64,000 bases of DNA, from contig OZ220687.1 in assembly GCA_965116465.1 (NCBI GenBank), positions 558,001-622,000 on the forward strand. Direction: 5' to 3'. The stretch comes from VXNF01 sp965116465. GTDB lineage: Bacteria > Actinomycetota > Acidimicrobiia > Acidimicrobiales > CATQHL01. Numbering within the stretch: the stretch's first letter is position 1; each line of letters starts with the position of its first letter. This document shows positions 46,967 through 53,850 of this stretch, in pieces. Position numbers and translations under genes: made by a program. The notes beneath the pieces are model-generated. The model saw only the letters and a list, made by a program, of their open reading frames with translations. It ran no database searches and had not been told where the DNA came from.

Positions 46967-46992
46967 GTCATTCCGGCGGAGGCCGGAATCCA
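46967..46992 (+). repeat. Palindromic repeat, copy 3
   Basis: GTC-ATTCCGGC-GGAG-GCCGGAAT-CCA, the same stem as the copies at 41.9 and 43.0 kb. Lies between the deacetylase stop and tRNA-His and could form a transcript-end hairpin. Confidence 0.85.
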
Positions 46993-47074
46993 TGGCCCGG
47001 TCGGTCCGGACCGGGGCGCCGGCGCGGGTTGGACCGTGTCGGCGCACCCGCACGGGCTTATGATGGGTGCCTCT

Positions 47075-47149
47075 GTTGACCGTAGCTCAGTTGGTTAGAG
47101 CGCCGGGTTGTGGTCCCGGAGGTCGGGGGTTCAAATCCCCTCGGTCAAC
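47075..47149 (+). tRNA. tRNA-His (anticodon GTG)
   Basis: The extra 5' G (position -1) pairs with C73, the hallmark of tRNA-His. Acceptor TTGACCG/CGGTCAA, D arm GCTC/GAGC, anticodon stem CCGGG/CCCGG with loop TTGTGGT (anticodon GTG), T arm GGGGG-TTCAAAT-CCCCT. CCA not encoded. Confidence 0.96.
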
Positions 47150-47184
47150 CGCCGCGAAACCGGCTCAGGCCGGGCTCGCCGCAG

Positions 47185-47257
47185 GCCCCTCTAGCTCAAT
47201 TGGCAGAGCAACGGACTCTTAATCCGCAGGTTCTGGGTTCAAGTCCCAGGGGGGGTA
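47185..47257 (+). tRNA. tRNA-Lys (anticodon CTT), island insertion site
   Basis: Acceptor GCCCCTC/GGGGGGT (G-U pairs at positions 1-72 and 6-67), D arm GCTC/GAGC, anticodon stem ACGGA/TCCGC with an A-C mismatch, loop CTCTTAA with anticodon CTT (Lys, AAG codons), T arm CTGGG-TTCAAGT-CCCAG. The weak stem ends are unusual. Its 3' end from CCCAG onward is repeated near 55.4 kb. CCA not encoded. Confidence 0.9.
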
Positions 47258-47266
47258 CAGCGCTGG
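47245..47266 (+). repeat. Left att-like direct repeat (tRNA-Lys 3' end)
   Basis: CCCAGGGGGGGTACAGCGCTGG: the last 13 bases of tRNA-Lys plus 9 bases beyond it. It recurs in the same orientation at 55402-55424 with one extra G in the G-run. A tRNA 3' end repeated directly at the far side of accessory genes is the classic mark of integrase-mediated insertion. Confidence 0.75.
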
Positions 47267-47352
47267 TAGGCAAAGTCTTCGGGCACTGGTTCGGCGTTGA
47301 GGCCCAATTCTGGCTGAATCTCCAGACCCAGTTCGACCTGATCATCGCCTAA
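47264..47352 (+). pseudogene. C-terminal remnant of a HigA-type antitoxin
   Basis: About 29 residues in frame, GKVFGHWFGVEAQFWLNLQT followed by QFDLIIA and a stop. It closely matches the C terminus of HigA/XRE antitoxins (FFG-xxPEFWLNLQxxYDL). The helix-turn-helix part and any HigB toxin are missing; the fragment starts right after the tRNA-Lys repeat, as if truncated by the insertion. The longer frame through the tRNA genes is not a gene. Confidence 0.7.
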
Positions 47353-47412
47353 CAAGCCCGCGGCGCGGCCATCCAGAACCGCCCCTCAACGGCGCCCAGG
47401 TGGCGCGGGCGG

Positions 47413-48075
47413 CTAGATGTCGGCGCCAGCCGGCGGGGCGGGAGGAAAGAGGCGGTCGATCTCGGCGGATGCGGCCGCGATGGTCGCGGCCAAGCGGCGA
47501 TAGTCCACGGGGAACTCTGCGTAGGCTCCCGGAGCCCGTGAAGGGAACGCGGCGAGAACAGCACCCAGCCCCTCGGGGCCGCCGGGGCGGAAGCCGCCGT
47601 CCTTGCGGGAGGCCAAGGCACACAGTTCGGCGATGCTGAACCGCTCGGTCAGCGCGGCGAAATCGACGAAGTCCCGGGGCAGAGCCCGGGCCCACAGAGT
47701 GAGCACCTTGTCGGCGGCCAAGTCGGCCAGCGCCAAGACGGTGCTGTCCTTGATGCGCACCGGCGGCTCCAGGCGGTAGTCGGCGCCCACGTCGATGGTC
47801 GTGGAGTCCTCAGCCGAGGTGACCCGCAAGCGGGCGAAGTGGTCGCTGTCCTCCTCGCGGGCGACCCGCAGGCCGTCCGCCTCGAGGGCGGCCTGGACAA
47901 GATCCACCACCTCGGCCTGCGAGGACGGGTAGGTGGCGAAGAAGTCGAGATCCCTGGTGCGGCGGTCGACCACACCGGACAGAACGAGCCCGCCGCCGCC
48001 GGCGAGAGCCAGGTCGACCTCCTCGGCTACAGCGGCGAGCGTGCGGCGGATCCGTTCCTGCAGCGGCGACAGCAC
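47413..48075 (-). CDS. AbiEii-family nucleotidyltransferase toxin-like protein
   Basis: 220 residues with the nucleotidyltransferase signature of the AbiEii/AbiGii toxin family: ALAGGGGLVLSGVVDRRTRD followed by LDFFAT, about residues 24-48, then ALADLAADKVLTLWARALPRDFVDFAAL. In type IV systems such enzymes modify tRNA or other targets and are countered by a partner, often giving phage defence. Start 3 bp after the stop of the upstream 129-residue gene, so the two are probably co-translated. The upstream partner is not the usual AbiEi. ATG is at 48075. Confidence 0.8.
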   Translation of the reverse strand: MLSPLQERIRRTLAAVAEEVDLALAGGGGLVLSGVVDRRTRDLDFFATYPSSQAEVVDLVQAALEADGLRVAREEDSDHFARLRVTSAEDSTTIDVGADYRLEPPVRIKDSTVLALADLAADKVLTLWARALPRDFVDFAALTERFSIAELCALASRKDGGFRPGGPEGLGAVLAAFPSRAPGAYAEFPVDYRRLAATIAAASAEIDRLFPPAPPAGADI

Positions 48076-48078
48076 CAG

Positions 48079-48468
48079 CTAGTCGAGCAGCCGGTGGGCG
48101 CGCAGCCAGCGCTCCCACGGCGCACGAATGTGCGGCGACAGATGTAGGTCGTCCCACATGGCCACGACCTCGTCCACGTCGATGAACCACAGCACGTCTT
48201 CGTCGCGGCCCTCGGTCATCACCACTGCGTAGGCGTCGAGGCGCTGACGACGATCCGCCAAGTCGTACTCGTAGGGAGGCGACCAGGCGACGTGGTCGGG
48301 GAGGCGCACCACACCTGAGGCCTTCGGACGTGTCCGGTCCAAGAGGCCCTCGGGGATCTTCGCCGGCGGGCGCGTCAACATGCGCGTCGGCGACACCGTC
48401 GTCGGATGCGGCCCCTCCTCGGGGAACCATTCCTCCTCGGTCATGCGCGGCGGCAACGGATGGCCCAT
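48079..48468 (-). CDS. Small acidic partner of the AbiEii-like toxin, unknown family
   Basis: 129 residues: MGHPLPPRMTEEEWFPEEGP, a Pro/Arg-rich middle, then RRQRLDAYAVVMTEGRDEDV and a Trp-rich C terminus (WFIDVDEVVAMWDDLHLSP, APWERWLRAHRLLD). No DNA-binding motif is obvious. It lies immediately upstream of the toxin with a 3-bp gap, the antitoxin position. A decayed copy lies at 56.4 kb. I do not recognise the family; an antitoxin role is inference. Confidence 0.55.
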   Translation of the reverse strand: MGHPLPPRMTEEEWFPEEGPHPTTVSPTRMLTRPPAKIPEGLLDRTRPKASGVVRLPDHVAWSPPYEYDLADRRQRLDAYAVVMTEGRDEDVLWFIDVDEVVAMWDDLHLSPHIRAPWERWLRAHRLLD

Positions 48469-48570
48469 AAGACCCAGAGTACCCGGCGACAGCGACGCCG
48501 AGCCCTACGAGCCGACCTCGCCACCCTCACAACCCGCACTTGACATCTATAGGAACGTCAGGGCACGCCA
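48379..48570. repeat. Duplicated block shared with 56464-56654
   Basis: About 190 bp matching 56464-56654 at roughly 90% or better by eye. It covers the 5' end of the 129-residue gene and about 100 bp upstream, through GACATCTA(T/C)AGGAACGTCAGGG, after which the two loci diverge abruptly. A second short match, 48079-48136 with 56407-56464, is the other end of the same gene. Confidence 0.85.
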
Positions 48571-49080
48571 GTTGTTGATTTGGTTTCGGATGACCCCGAC
48601 AAGTTCGACGGAGCCGACGGCGGCGAACCGGGGCCGCTGGGCGAGCTGATCGCCCGGGCCGTCCTCAGCAGTCTCTACCGGTTCGTGCGGCCCGCCGTGG
48701 CGGGTTCCGCACGACTCGTGCCGCGGCCACCGCCAGCCGCCGGGCGCACCGCCGCGGCGCCCGCCGGGGTGCGCCCGCGGTCTGCCCCAACAGCACCCAG
48801 AGCCTCCCAGCAGTCGCAAACATCACACACCCCCTCTTGTGCGAGCAGACCCCCAAGTGACCGGGAACTCTAGATGAACCGATCCCGACCCGCAGCCAAC
48901 ACTCCCACCGAAATGCAGGCAGGCCTTGCCGCCCGACCGCAACCCCATCGACGCTGACACCATCGGTTGCCCGGCACATCACGAGGCCCAAATGCAGTGT
49001 CTGGCGTGTGTGTAGTGTCTACCAGGCTGCTCCCGCCCGGCTGGCGGAGGGGCAGTGGTCGATCAGCGGGGGACCCGGCC
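48469..49080. other. Intergenic region upstream of the repeat-protein gene
   Basis: 612 bp. The first 100 bp belong to the duplicated block. An in-frame stretch 48580-48873 (ending near PPSDREL) has a weakly acidic N-terminal part but no credible start or family, and I do not call it. The last 80 bp hold AGTGTCTGGCGTGTGTGTAG and a G-rich site before the next ATG; the promoter presumably lies here. Confidence 0.4.
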
Positions 49081-51171
49081 ATGGCGACACGAAACGACTC
49101 GGCGACGGTACCCGCTGCGGTCAGCAGGAACCGCGCGAATGGACGCCGCGGCGCCGCCGCGGTCGTGGCGCTGCTCGCCGTCGTCGGCGGCGTCGCCGTC
49201 TCCACCGATGCCGCCGCCCAGGACAGCAACACCGGCAGCGACAGCCCGGTCGTGCGCATCGTGGCGCGCAAACTCGCCGACGGTCGCATCGAGTTCGGCC
49301 TCCAACAACGCCAGGCCGACAACTCCTGGGGCGAACGGCGATTGCCTCGCGTCCGCTTCTTCCCCGCCACCGCGACCGTCGGCCGCTGGCTCGCCAGCAG
49401 CCCCTTGGACCTGCCCAAGGGCGAGGTGCGCATCGTCGCCCGCAAACTCGAAGATGGCCGCGTCGAGTTCGGTCTCCAACAACGTCAAAGCGACAACACC
49501 TGGGGCGAACGGCGATTGCCTCGCGTCCGCTTCTTCCCCGCCACCGCGACCGTCGGCCGCTGGCTCGCCAGTTCGCCGCTCACGCTCACCGCCGCGGCGC
49601 CGACGGGCACAGACAATCGCCGCCAATACAGCGCCGTGTCCGCCGGCGGGTCCCATTCGTGCGCGCTGCGCACCGACGGCACCATCACCTGCTGGGGCAA
49701 CAACCGCAGCGGGCAGGCGAACGCGCCGGGCGGGACCTACAGCGCCGTGTCCGCCAGTTGGTCCCACTCGTGCGCGCTGCGCACCGACGGCACCATCACC
49801 TGCTGGGGCAACAACCGCAGCGGGCAGGCGAACGCGCCGGGCGGGACCTACAGCGCCGTGTCCGCCGGCGGGTCCCACTCGTGCGCGCTGCGCACCGACG
49901 GCACCATCACCTGCTGGGGCAACAACGGCGACGGGCAGGCGAACGCGCCGGGCGGGACCTACAGCGCCGTGTCCGCCGGCGGGTCCCACTCGTGCGCGCT
50001 GCGCACCGACGGCACCATCACCTGCTGGGGCTACAACGAGCACGGGCGGGCGAACGCGCCGGGCGGGACCTACAGCGCCGTGTCCGCCGGCGGGTCCCAC
50101 TCGTGCGCGCTGCGCACCGACGGCGCCATCACCTGCTGGGGCAACAACCGCAGCGGGCTGGCGAACGCGCCGGGCGGGACCTACAGCGCCGTGTCCGCCG
50201 GCGGGGCGCATTCGTGCGCGCTGCGCACCGACGGCACCATCACCTGCTGGGGCAACAACTGGGAGGGGCGGGCGAACGCGCCGGGCGGGACCTACAGCGC
50301 CGTGTCCGCCGGCGGGTCCCACTCGTGCGCGGTGGGCACCGACGGCGCCATCACCTGCTGGGGCTCCAACTGGGACCTGCAGGCGACCGCGCCGGGCGGG
50401 ACCTACAGCGCCGTGTCCGCCGGCGGGCTCCGTTCGTGCGCGCTGGGCACCGACGGCGCCATCACCTGCTGGGGCGACGACGGGGGCGGGCGGGCGAACG
50501 CGCCGGGCGGGACCTACAGCGCCGTGTCCGCCGGCGGGGCGCATTCGTGCGCGCTGGGCACCGACGGCACCATCACCTGCTGGGGCAACAACTGGGAGGG
50601 GCAGGCGAACGCGCCGGGCGGGACCTACAGCGCCGTGTCCGCCGGCGGGTCCCACTCGTGCGCGGTGGGCACCGACGGCACCATCACCTGCTGGGGCAAC
50701 AACGAGCACGGGCAAGCGAACTCGCCGGGCGGGACCTACAGCGCCGTGTCCGCCGGCGAAGCGCATTCGTGCGCGGTGGGCACCGACGGCACCATCACCT
50801 GCTGGGGCAACAACGAGCACGGGCGGGCGAACGCGCCGGGCGGGACCTACAGCGCCGTGTCCGCCGGCGGGTCCCATTCGTGCGCGCTGGGCACCGACGG
50901 CACCATCACCTGCTGGGGCAACAACCGCAGCGGGCAGGCGAACGCGCCGGGCGGGACCTACAGCGCCGTGTCCGCCAGCGGGTCCCATTCGTGCGCGCTG
51001 CGCACCGACGGCACCATCACCTGCTGGGGCTACAACTGGGAGGGGCTGGCGACCGCGCCGGGGGGGACCTACAGCGCCGTGTCCGCCGGCGGGTCCTATT
51101 CGTGCGCGGTGGGCACCGACGGCACCATCACCTGCTGGGGGCCGAACGCGGTTCATACTGCAACTCGGTAG
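49081..51171 (+). CDS. Secreted RCC1-like protein with fourteen 37-residue repeats
   Basis: 696 residues. Signal peptide in residues 1-47 (GAAAVVALLAVVGGVAVSTD, then AAAQ). Next come two tandem copies of a domain of about 58 residues (VRIVARKL-x-DGR-x-EFGLQQRQ, then WGERRLPRVRFFP and VGRWLASSPL). From residue 183 follow 14 tandem repeats of 37 residues: YSAVSAGGSHSCALRTDGTI, then TCWGNN-x3-QANAPGGT. The last repeat is cut short. The HSCAL/ITCWG core is RCC1-like, and each repeat has two cysteines that could form a disulfide. Between repeats, variation is concentrated in the 3-4 residues after CWG. ATG at 49081 begins the signal peptide. A ligand-binding surface protein is a reasonable guess. 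Confidence 0.85.
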   Translation: MATRNDSATVPAAVSRNRANGRRGAAAVVALLAVVGGVAVSTDAAAQDSNTGSDSPVVRIVARKLADGRIEFGLQQRQADNSWGERRLPRVRFFPATATVGRWLASSPLDLPKGEVRIVARKLEDGRVEFGLQQRQSDNTWGERRLPRVRFFPATATVGRWLASSPLTLTAAAPTGTDNRRQYSAVSAGGSHSCALRTDGTITCWGNNRSGQANAPGGTYSAVSASWSHSCALRTDGTITCWGNNRSGQANAPGGTYSAVSAGGSHSCALRTDGTITCWGNNGDGQANAPGGTYSAVSAGGSHSCALRTDGTITCWGYNEHGRANAPGGTYSAVSAGGSHSCALRTDGAITCWGNNRSGLANAPGGTYSAVSAGGAHSCALRTDGTITCWGNNWEGRANAPGGTYSAVSAGGSHSCAVGTDGAITCWGSNWDLQATAPGGTYSAVSAGGLRSCALGTDGAITCWGDDGGGRANAPGGTYSAVSAGGAHSCALGTDGTITCWGNNWEGQANAPGGTYSAVSAGGSHSCAVGTDGTITCWGNNEHGQANSPGGTYSAVSAGEAHSCAVGTDGTITCWGNNEHGRANAPGGTYSAVSAGGSHSCALGTDGTITCWGNNRSGQANAPGGTYSAVSASGSHSCALRTDGTITCWGYNWEGLATAPGGTYSAVSAGGSYSCAVGTDGTITCWGPNAVHTATR
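49627..51168 (+). repeat. 111-bp tandem repeat array, 14 units
   Basis: Thirteen full 111-bp units from 49627, with a final partial unit from 51070. Framework codons are nearly identical in all units, third positions included, so the array has been homogenised. Differences cluster in a 12-15-bp cassette after TGCTGGGGC and in the CTGCGC/CTGGGC/GTGGGC codons before ACCGACGGC. Confidence 0.95.
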
Positions 51172-51287
51172 GCCCGCACGACGCTGGGAGAGCCGACCCG
51201 TGCCCGCGGCCGGCAACTGAGTGGTGAGTGGTGGCAATTTGGATGGCTGCGAAGGCACACCACTGACCGCGCGAGCTTGCAAGCGCC

Positions 51288-51326
51288 AACTGAGATTCGC
51301 GTTTTGCGCTAACTGAAATCCGCGTT
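51288..51326 (+). repeat. Two 16-bp direct repeats, possible old IS end
   Basis: AACTGAGATTCGCGTT (51288-51303) and AACTGAAATCCGCGTT (51311-51326), 14 of 16 matching and spaced 23 bp. Multiple short repeats like this occur at ends of some insertion sequences, but no transposase belongs to them here. Confidence 0.4.
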
Positions 51327-51370
51327 GGTGTCGGGGGTCTTCTGACCCGGCATCAGCATCGACCACTGTT

Positions 51371-51433
51371 GGGGGTGGCTCCTCCAGCGTGTCGAGCGAC
51401 CAAGCCTCGACATGTGCTGGAGGAGCCGTCCCC
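51371..51433. other. Long near-perfect hairpin next to the IS
   Basis: GGCTCCTCCAGC (51377-51388) pairs perfectly with GCTGGAGGAGCC (51416-51427), extended outward by GGGG/CCCC and two G-T pairs, and inward by TGTCGAG/CTCGACA with a 9-nt loop. In all about 25 base pairs. It could be a terminator for the repeat-protein gene or a transposon end; the ISL3 element inserted 9 bp to its right. Confidence 0.7.
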
Positions 51434-51434
51434 A

Positions 51435-52852
51435 TGATTGGGGGCGCTTCGGTTTTCAGCGGGGAGTGACGCTGGCGAGGAGCGCCCAGTTGGGTTTGCC
51501 GGCGTAGAGCAGGGCGCGGATGCGGTAGTGGGCGAAGCGGCGGAATCCGAAGGCGGCGCGCTTGACGCGTTTGACGAGGTTGTTGATCGCTTCGGTGGGG
51601 CCGTTGGTGACCTGGGCTCGGTGCCAGTTCACGATCGCGTGATGCCAGCGGCTGAGGGTGCGGCCCAGGCGGCGCAGCTCCGGCGGGCAGTCGGTGTCGG
51701 TGAGGTCGGTGGCGAGTTCGGTGAGGTAGGCGCCGGCGAGTTGCGGGCAGTCGATGTCATAGAGGCCGCGGAGGGTTTCCTTGGCGTGCCAGGCGAGGCG
51801 GACCTCGCCGCGGGGATCGCCGGCGGCGAGCAGGCCACGAAGCTTGGCGTCGCTGTGGTCGCTGAGCCGCTCGTGGGCGGAGATCAGCAGCCGCCGCGCC
51901 CGCCACAGCGGGTCGCCCTTGCGGCCGCGGTGGCCCAGGGTGTCGTTCTGGGTTCTGCGGCGGACCTCGTCGATGCTGTTGTTGGCGAGGCGGATCACGT
52001 GGAACGGATCGGCGACCTGGCCGACGTGGGCCAGCGCCACGTCGAAGGTGCGCCGGTAGGCGCCGGAGAGGTCCAGCACGCCCCAGGTGATGTCGTCGCG
52101 CCACGCCTGGGGCTGATCCAACAGCCAGCTGATCGGAGCCCCAGCGTCGCGACCAGGGACAATGTCGAGCAACTGGCCTCCGGTCACGTCCACGATCGAG
52201 GTGCACCACCGGCGCCTCCGCCAGGGCCCTTGGCGGCCGAACAGGGTCTCATCGAGCCCCAACGCCGACACATTGCCCACCCGCTGGGCGTCGGCGGCCA
52301 GCAGCGCCTGGCCCCAGGTGAGCACCGCCCGGTTCGCCGTGTGCCAGTCACAACCCAACTCGTCGGCCACATCAGTGACCGGGCGAGCGTCGCGGCCCAC
52401 CGCAACGGTCGCCCAGCGACCCGCCCGGGCCGTCAACGTCGACCGCGCCGGCGCGATCCGCTCAGCGACCTCAGTGAACGATCCCACAGGGCACCTCGTC
52501 GCCGGGCAGCGCCAGCGCCACTTGTGCCACACCAGGCGCACCGGCCGGCCGAAGGCGGGCAGGTCCACCAACCGCACCGGACTGGCGCCCTTGGACCACA
52601 CCACCCCGCCGCAACCCCCACAGGCCGGCCGGCGCCGCGTCCGGATGTGCACCGCCAACGGCCCGGCCGCCTCGTCGTCGACGCCGAGGACCTCCACCTC
52701 GCCCAGACCGACCAACAACTCGCAGATACGCGTAGGGTTCTCCACCACCGGGGGCCTCCTTTGCATCGGTGTGTGTCAAACCCGATTCTGGAGGCCCCCA
52801 CCCGCGCCATCGCGGACCCAGTGCCCGCTCATTTCCGAAGAGCCTGATTGGG
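51435..52852 (-). mobile_element. Complete ISL3-family insertion sequence with 8-bp target duplication
   Basis: The element spans 51443-52844 (1402 bp). Imperfect terminal inverted repeats are GGCGCTTCGGTTTTCAGCGG (left) and GGCTCTTCGGAAATGAGCGG (right, complement). It is flanked on both sides by the exact 8-bp direct repeat TGATTGGG (51435-51442 and 52845-52852); 8 bp is the size expected for ISL3. One intact transposase inside, whose stop codon lies within the left repeat. The exact target duplication indicates a recent insertion. Confidence 0.93.
51456..52766 (-). CDS. ISL3-family transposase
   Basis: 436 residues, intact. N-terminal zinc-finger-like region with CGGCGG and RWRCPATRCP, a helix-turn-helix (PVTDVADELGCDWHTANRAV), then the DDE catalytic core: ALGLDETLFG (first Asp), VLDLSGAYRR (second Asp) and GPTEAINNLVKRVKR (Glu), as in ISL3 enzymes. 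Cuts and joins the element ends. No frameshift. Confidence 0.94.
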   Translation of the reverse strand: MQRRPPVVENPTRICELLVGLGEVEVLGVDDEAAGPLAVHIRTRRRPACGGCGGVVWSKGASPVRLVDLPAFGRPVRLVWHKWRWRCPATRCPVGSFTEVAERIAPARSTLTARAGRWATVAVGRDARPVTDVADELGCDWHTANRAVLTWGQALLAADAQRVGNVSALGLDETLFGRQGPWRRRRWCTSIVDVTGGQLLDIVPGRDAGAPISWLLDQPQAWRDDITWGVLDLSGAYRRTFDVALAHVGQVADPFHVIRLANNSIDEVRRRTQNDTLGHRGRKGDPLWRARRLLISAHERLSDHSDAKLRGLLAAGDPRGEVRLAWHAKETLRGLYDIDCPQLAGAYLTELATDLTDTDCPPELRRLGRTLSRWHHAIVNWHRAQVTNGPTEAINNLVKRVKRAAFGFRRFAHYRIRALLYAGKPNWALLASVTPR

Positions 52853-52990
52853 TCTGTCGGACACTTTTGTGTAACCGGCAGTGATGGTCTTCATCGGATG
52901 TGATCGGCGAGGCGGTCGCCGTAGTGGACGGTCAGAGTTCAAGATGGCCTTCCAGCCGTTGTGTCCCTGGCCAGGGGCGGTGGGGCCCAC
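52849..52990 (-). pseudogene. 3' remnant of an IS256-type transposase and its inverted repeat
   Basis: On the minus strand the sequence encodes GHNGWKAILN, then after a one-base frameshift LTVHYGDRLADHIR and a stop, the usual ending of IS256/mutator-type transposases. The right-hand TGTGTAA-CCGG end with GGGTCTGTCGGACACTTTTG is like the terminal repeat of such elements. Only about 140 bp remain; the ISL3 element inserted at its end. Family by resemblance only. Confidence 0.45.
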
Positions 52991-53547
52991 CAGGTTCGCC
53001 AGCGGCGCTCCTAGGCCGCCTGAGGCGCCCAAGACGTCCGATTCTCGCCCACCACCGCGGTGATCGGCGCCGAAACCGCCCAAGGCGCACGAGGAGGCCC
53101 TCGCAGGCCGCCGAGGCCCGCGAGCTCCTCGATGCCGCGATCGCCGACGCCGCGGCTCTGCGCACCAACACCGTCCAAGAGTGCGTCGCCGGCGCCGAGG
53201 ACCGCGAGCGCGAATGGCGAGACGAAGTGATGGCGTCACTCGAGGCGACGAGTTGGCCCGAAGCCTGCCGCCGCACGATTGACCGCGTGTGGCGGGCCGA
53301 CTACACCGAGATCACGTCGCAGGATCGCACCGCCCTGGAGACTCTCGCCATGTTGGGCGATTGGATCTGTGGGGGCGTCAACGCCGACTTCTCCGAGCTC
53401 TGCGGCGGCGTCAACCTCATCGCCGACATCGTCTCAGTACTGGGGAGCGGCGTGGAATTCTTCGGCGATGTTGTCGAAGGCGTCGTCGGCGGCGTCGAAA
53501 CCGTCGTCGATGTCATTGGCGGCTTCCTCGACTTCTTCGGCCTGTAG
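52900..53547 (+). CDS. Hypothetical protein, possibly 5' truncated
   Basis: The frame is open from 52900, but coding-like sequence starts only near 53100 (QAAEARELLDAAIADAAALR); what precedes overlaps the transposase remnant, so the original start is lost or unclear (ATG at 53230 is a possible late start). An acidic helical part (EDREREWRDEVMASLE) is followed by a hydrophobic, Gly-rich C terminus (LCGGVNLIADIVSVLGSGV, VVEGVVGGVETVVDVIGGFL) that could sit in or on a membrane. No family recognised. Confidence 0.35.
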   Translation: MIGEAVAVVDGQSSRWPSSRCVPGQGRWGPPGSPAALLGRLRRPRRPILAHHRGDRRRNRPRRTRRPSQAAEARELLDAAIADAAALRTNTVQECVAGAEDREREWRDEVMASLEATSWPEACRRTIDRVWRADYTEITSQDRTALETLAMLGDWICGGVNADFSELCGGVNLIADIVSVLGSGVEFFGDVVEGVVGGVETVVDVIGGFLDFFGL

Positions 53548-53850
53548 ACCGAGAAGATCCGAAACCCGCGCGACGGAGCTCACCCACTCGTCGGACACTC
53601 GCCGTCGACGAGTCCCGCCAGGTGTTGACGTGCTGGCGGGTTGTCCAGGATGACTCTGCCGGAGGCCGTTGCCTCGTTGCGCAGGTACGACGGCAACACG
53701 CTCAGTGACCGATGAGAGTCAACGGCGGTTGGCCACCCACACGCCCGGTCCTTGCGCGCGCCGAGAGTGTCGTCTAAGGGGCGTCGTATTTGTAGTCTCC
53801 TGTGCGTCGGATAAGTAGTGTACCTACCGTCGATCTAGTAGTGTTGAGCT
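53548..53850. other. Intergenic region before the DUF4143 ATPase
   Basis: 303 bp with no supportable gene. The last 60 bp turn AT-richer (GTATTTGTAGTC, GATAAGTAGTGTACC) and probably hold the promoter of the ATPase gene. No repeat or RNA structure was recognised. Confidence 0.4.

Noticed and set aside
47110..47352. 80-residue frame starting inside tRNA-His.
   Set aside because: Its first 50 codons are the two tRNA genes and spacer; only the last 29 residues resemble a protein (HigA tail), which I list as a remnant.
48580..48873. Possible 97-residue protein upstream of the repeat gene.
   Set aside because: No ribosome-binding site, a TTG start, a low-complexity Pro/Ala/Ser second half and no recognisable domain.
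49627..51168. Array of regularly spaced near-identical repeats that might suggest CRISPR.
   Set aside because: Units are 111 bp without unique spacers, lie within a coding frame and encode a protein repeat; no cas genes are near.
49008..51435. Long open frames of 721 to 790 residues in other frames and on the minus strand across the repeat gene.
   Set aside because: The repeat unit is 111 bp, a multiple of three, so one stop-free unit makes every frame open. Only the 49081-51171 frame has a signal peptide, RCC1-like repeats and paired cysteines.
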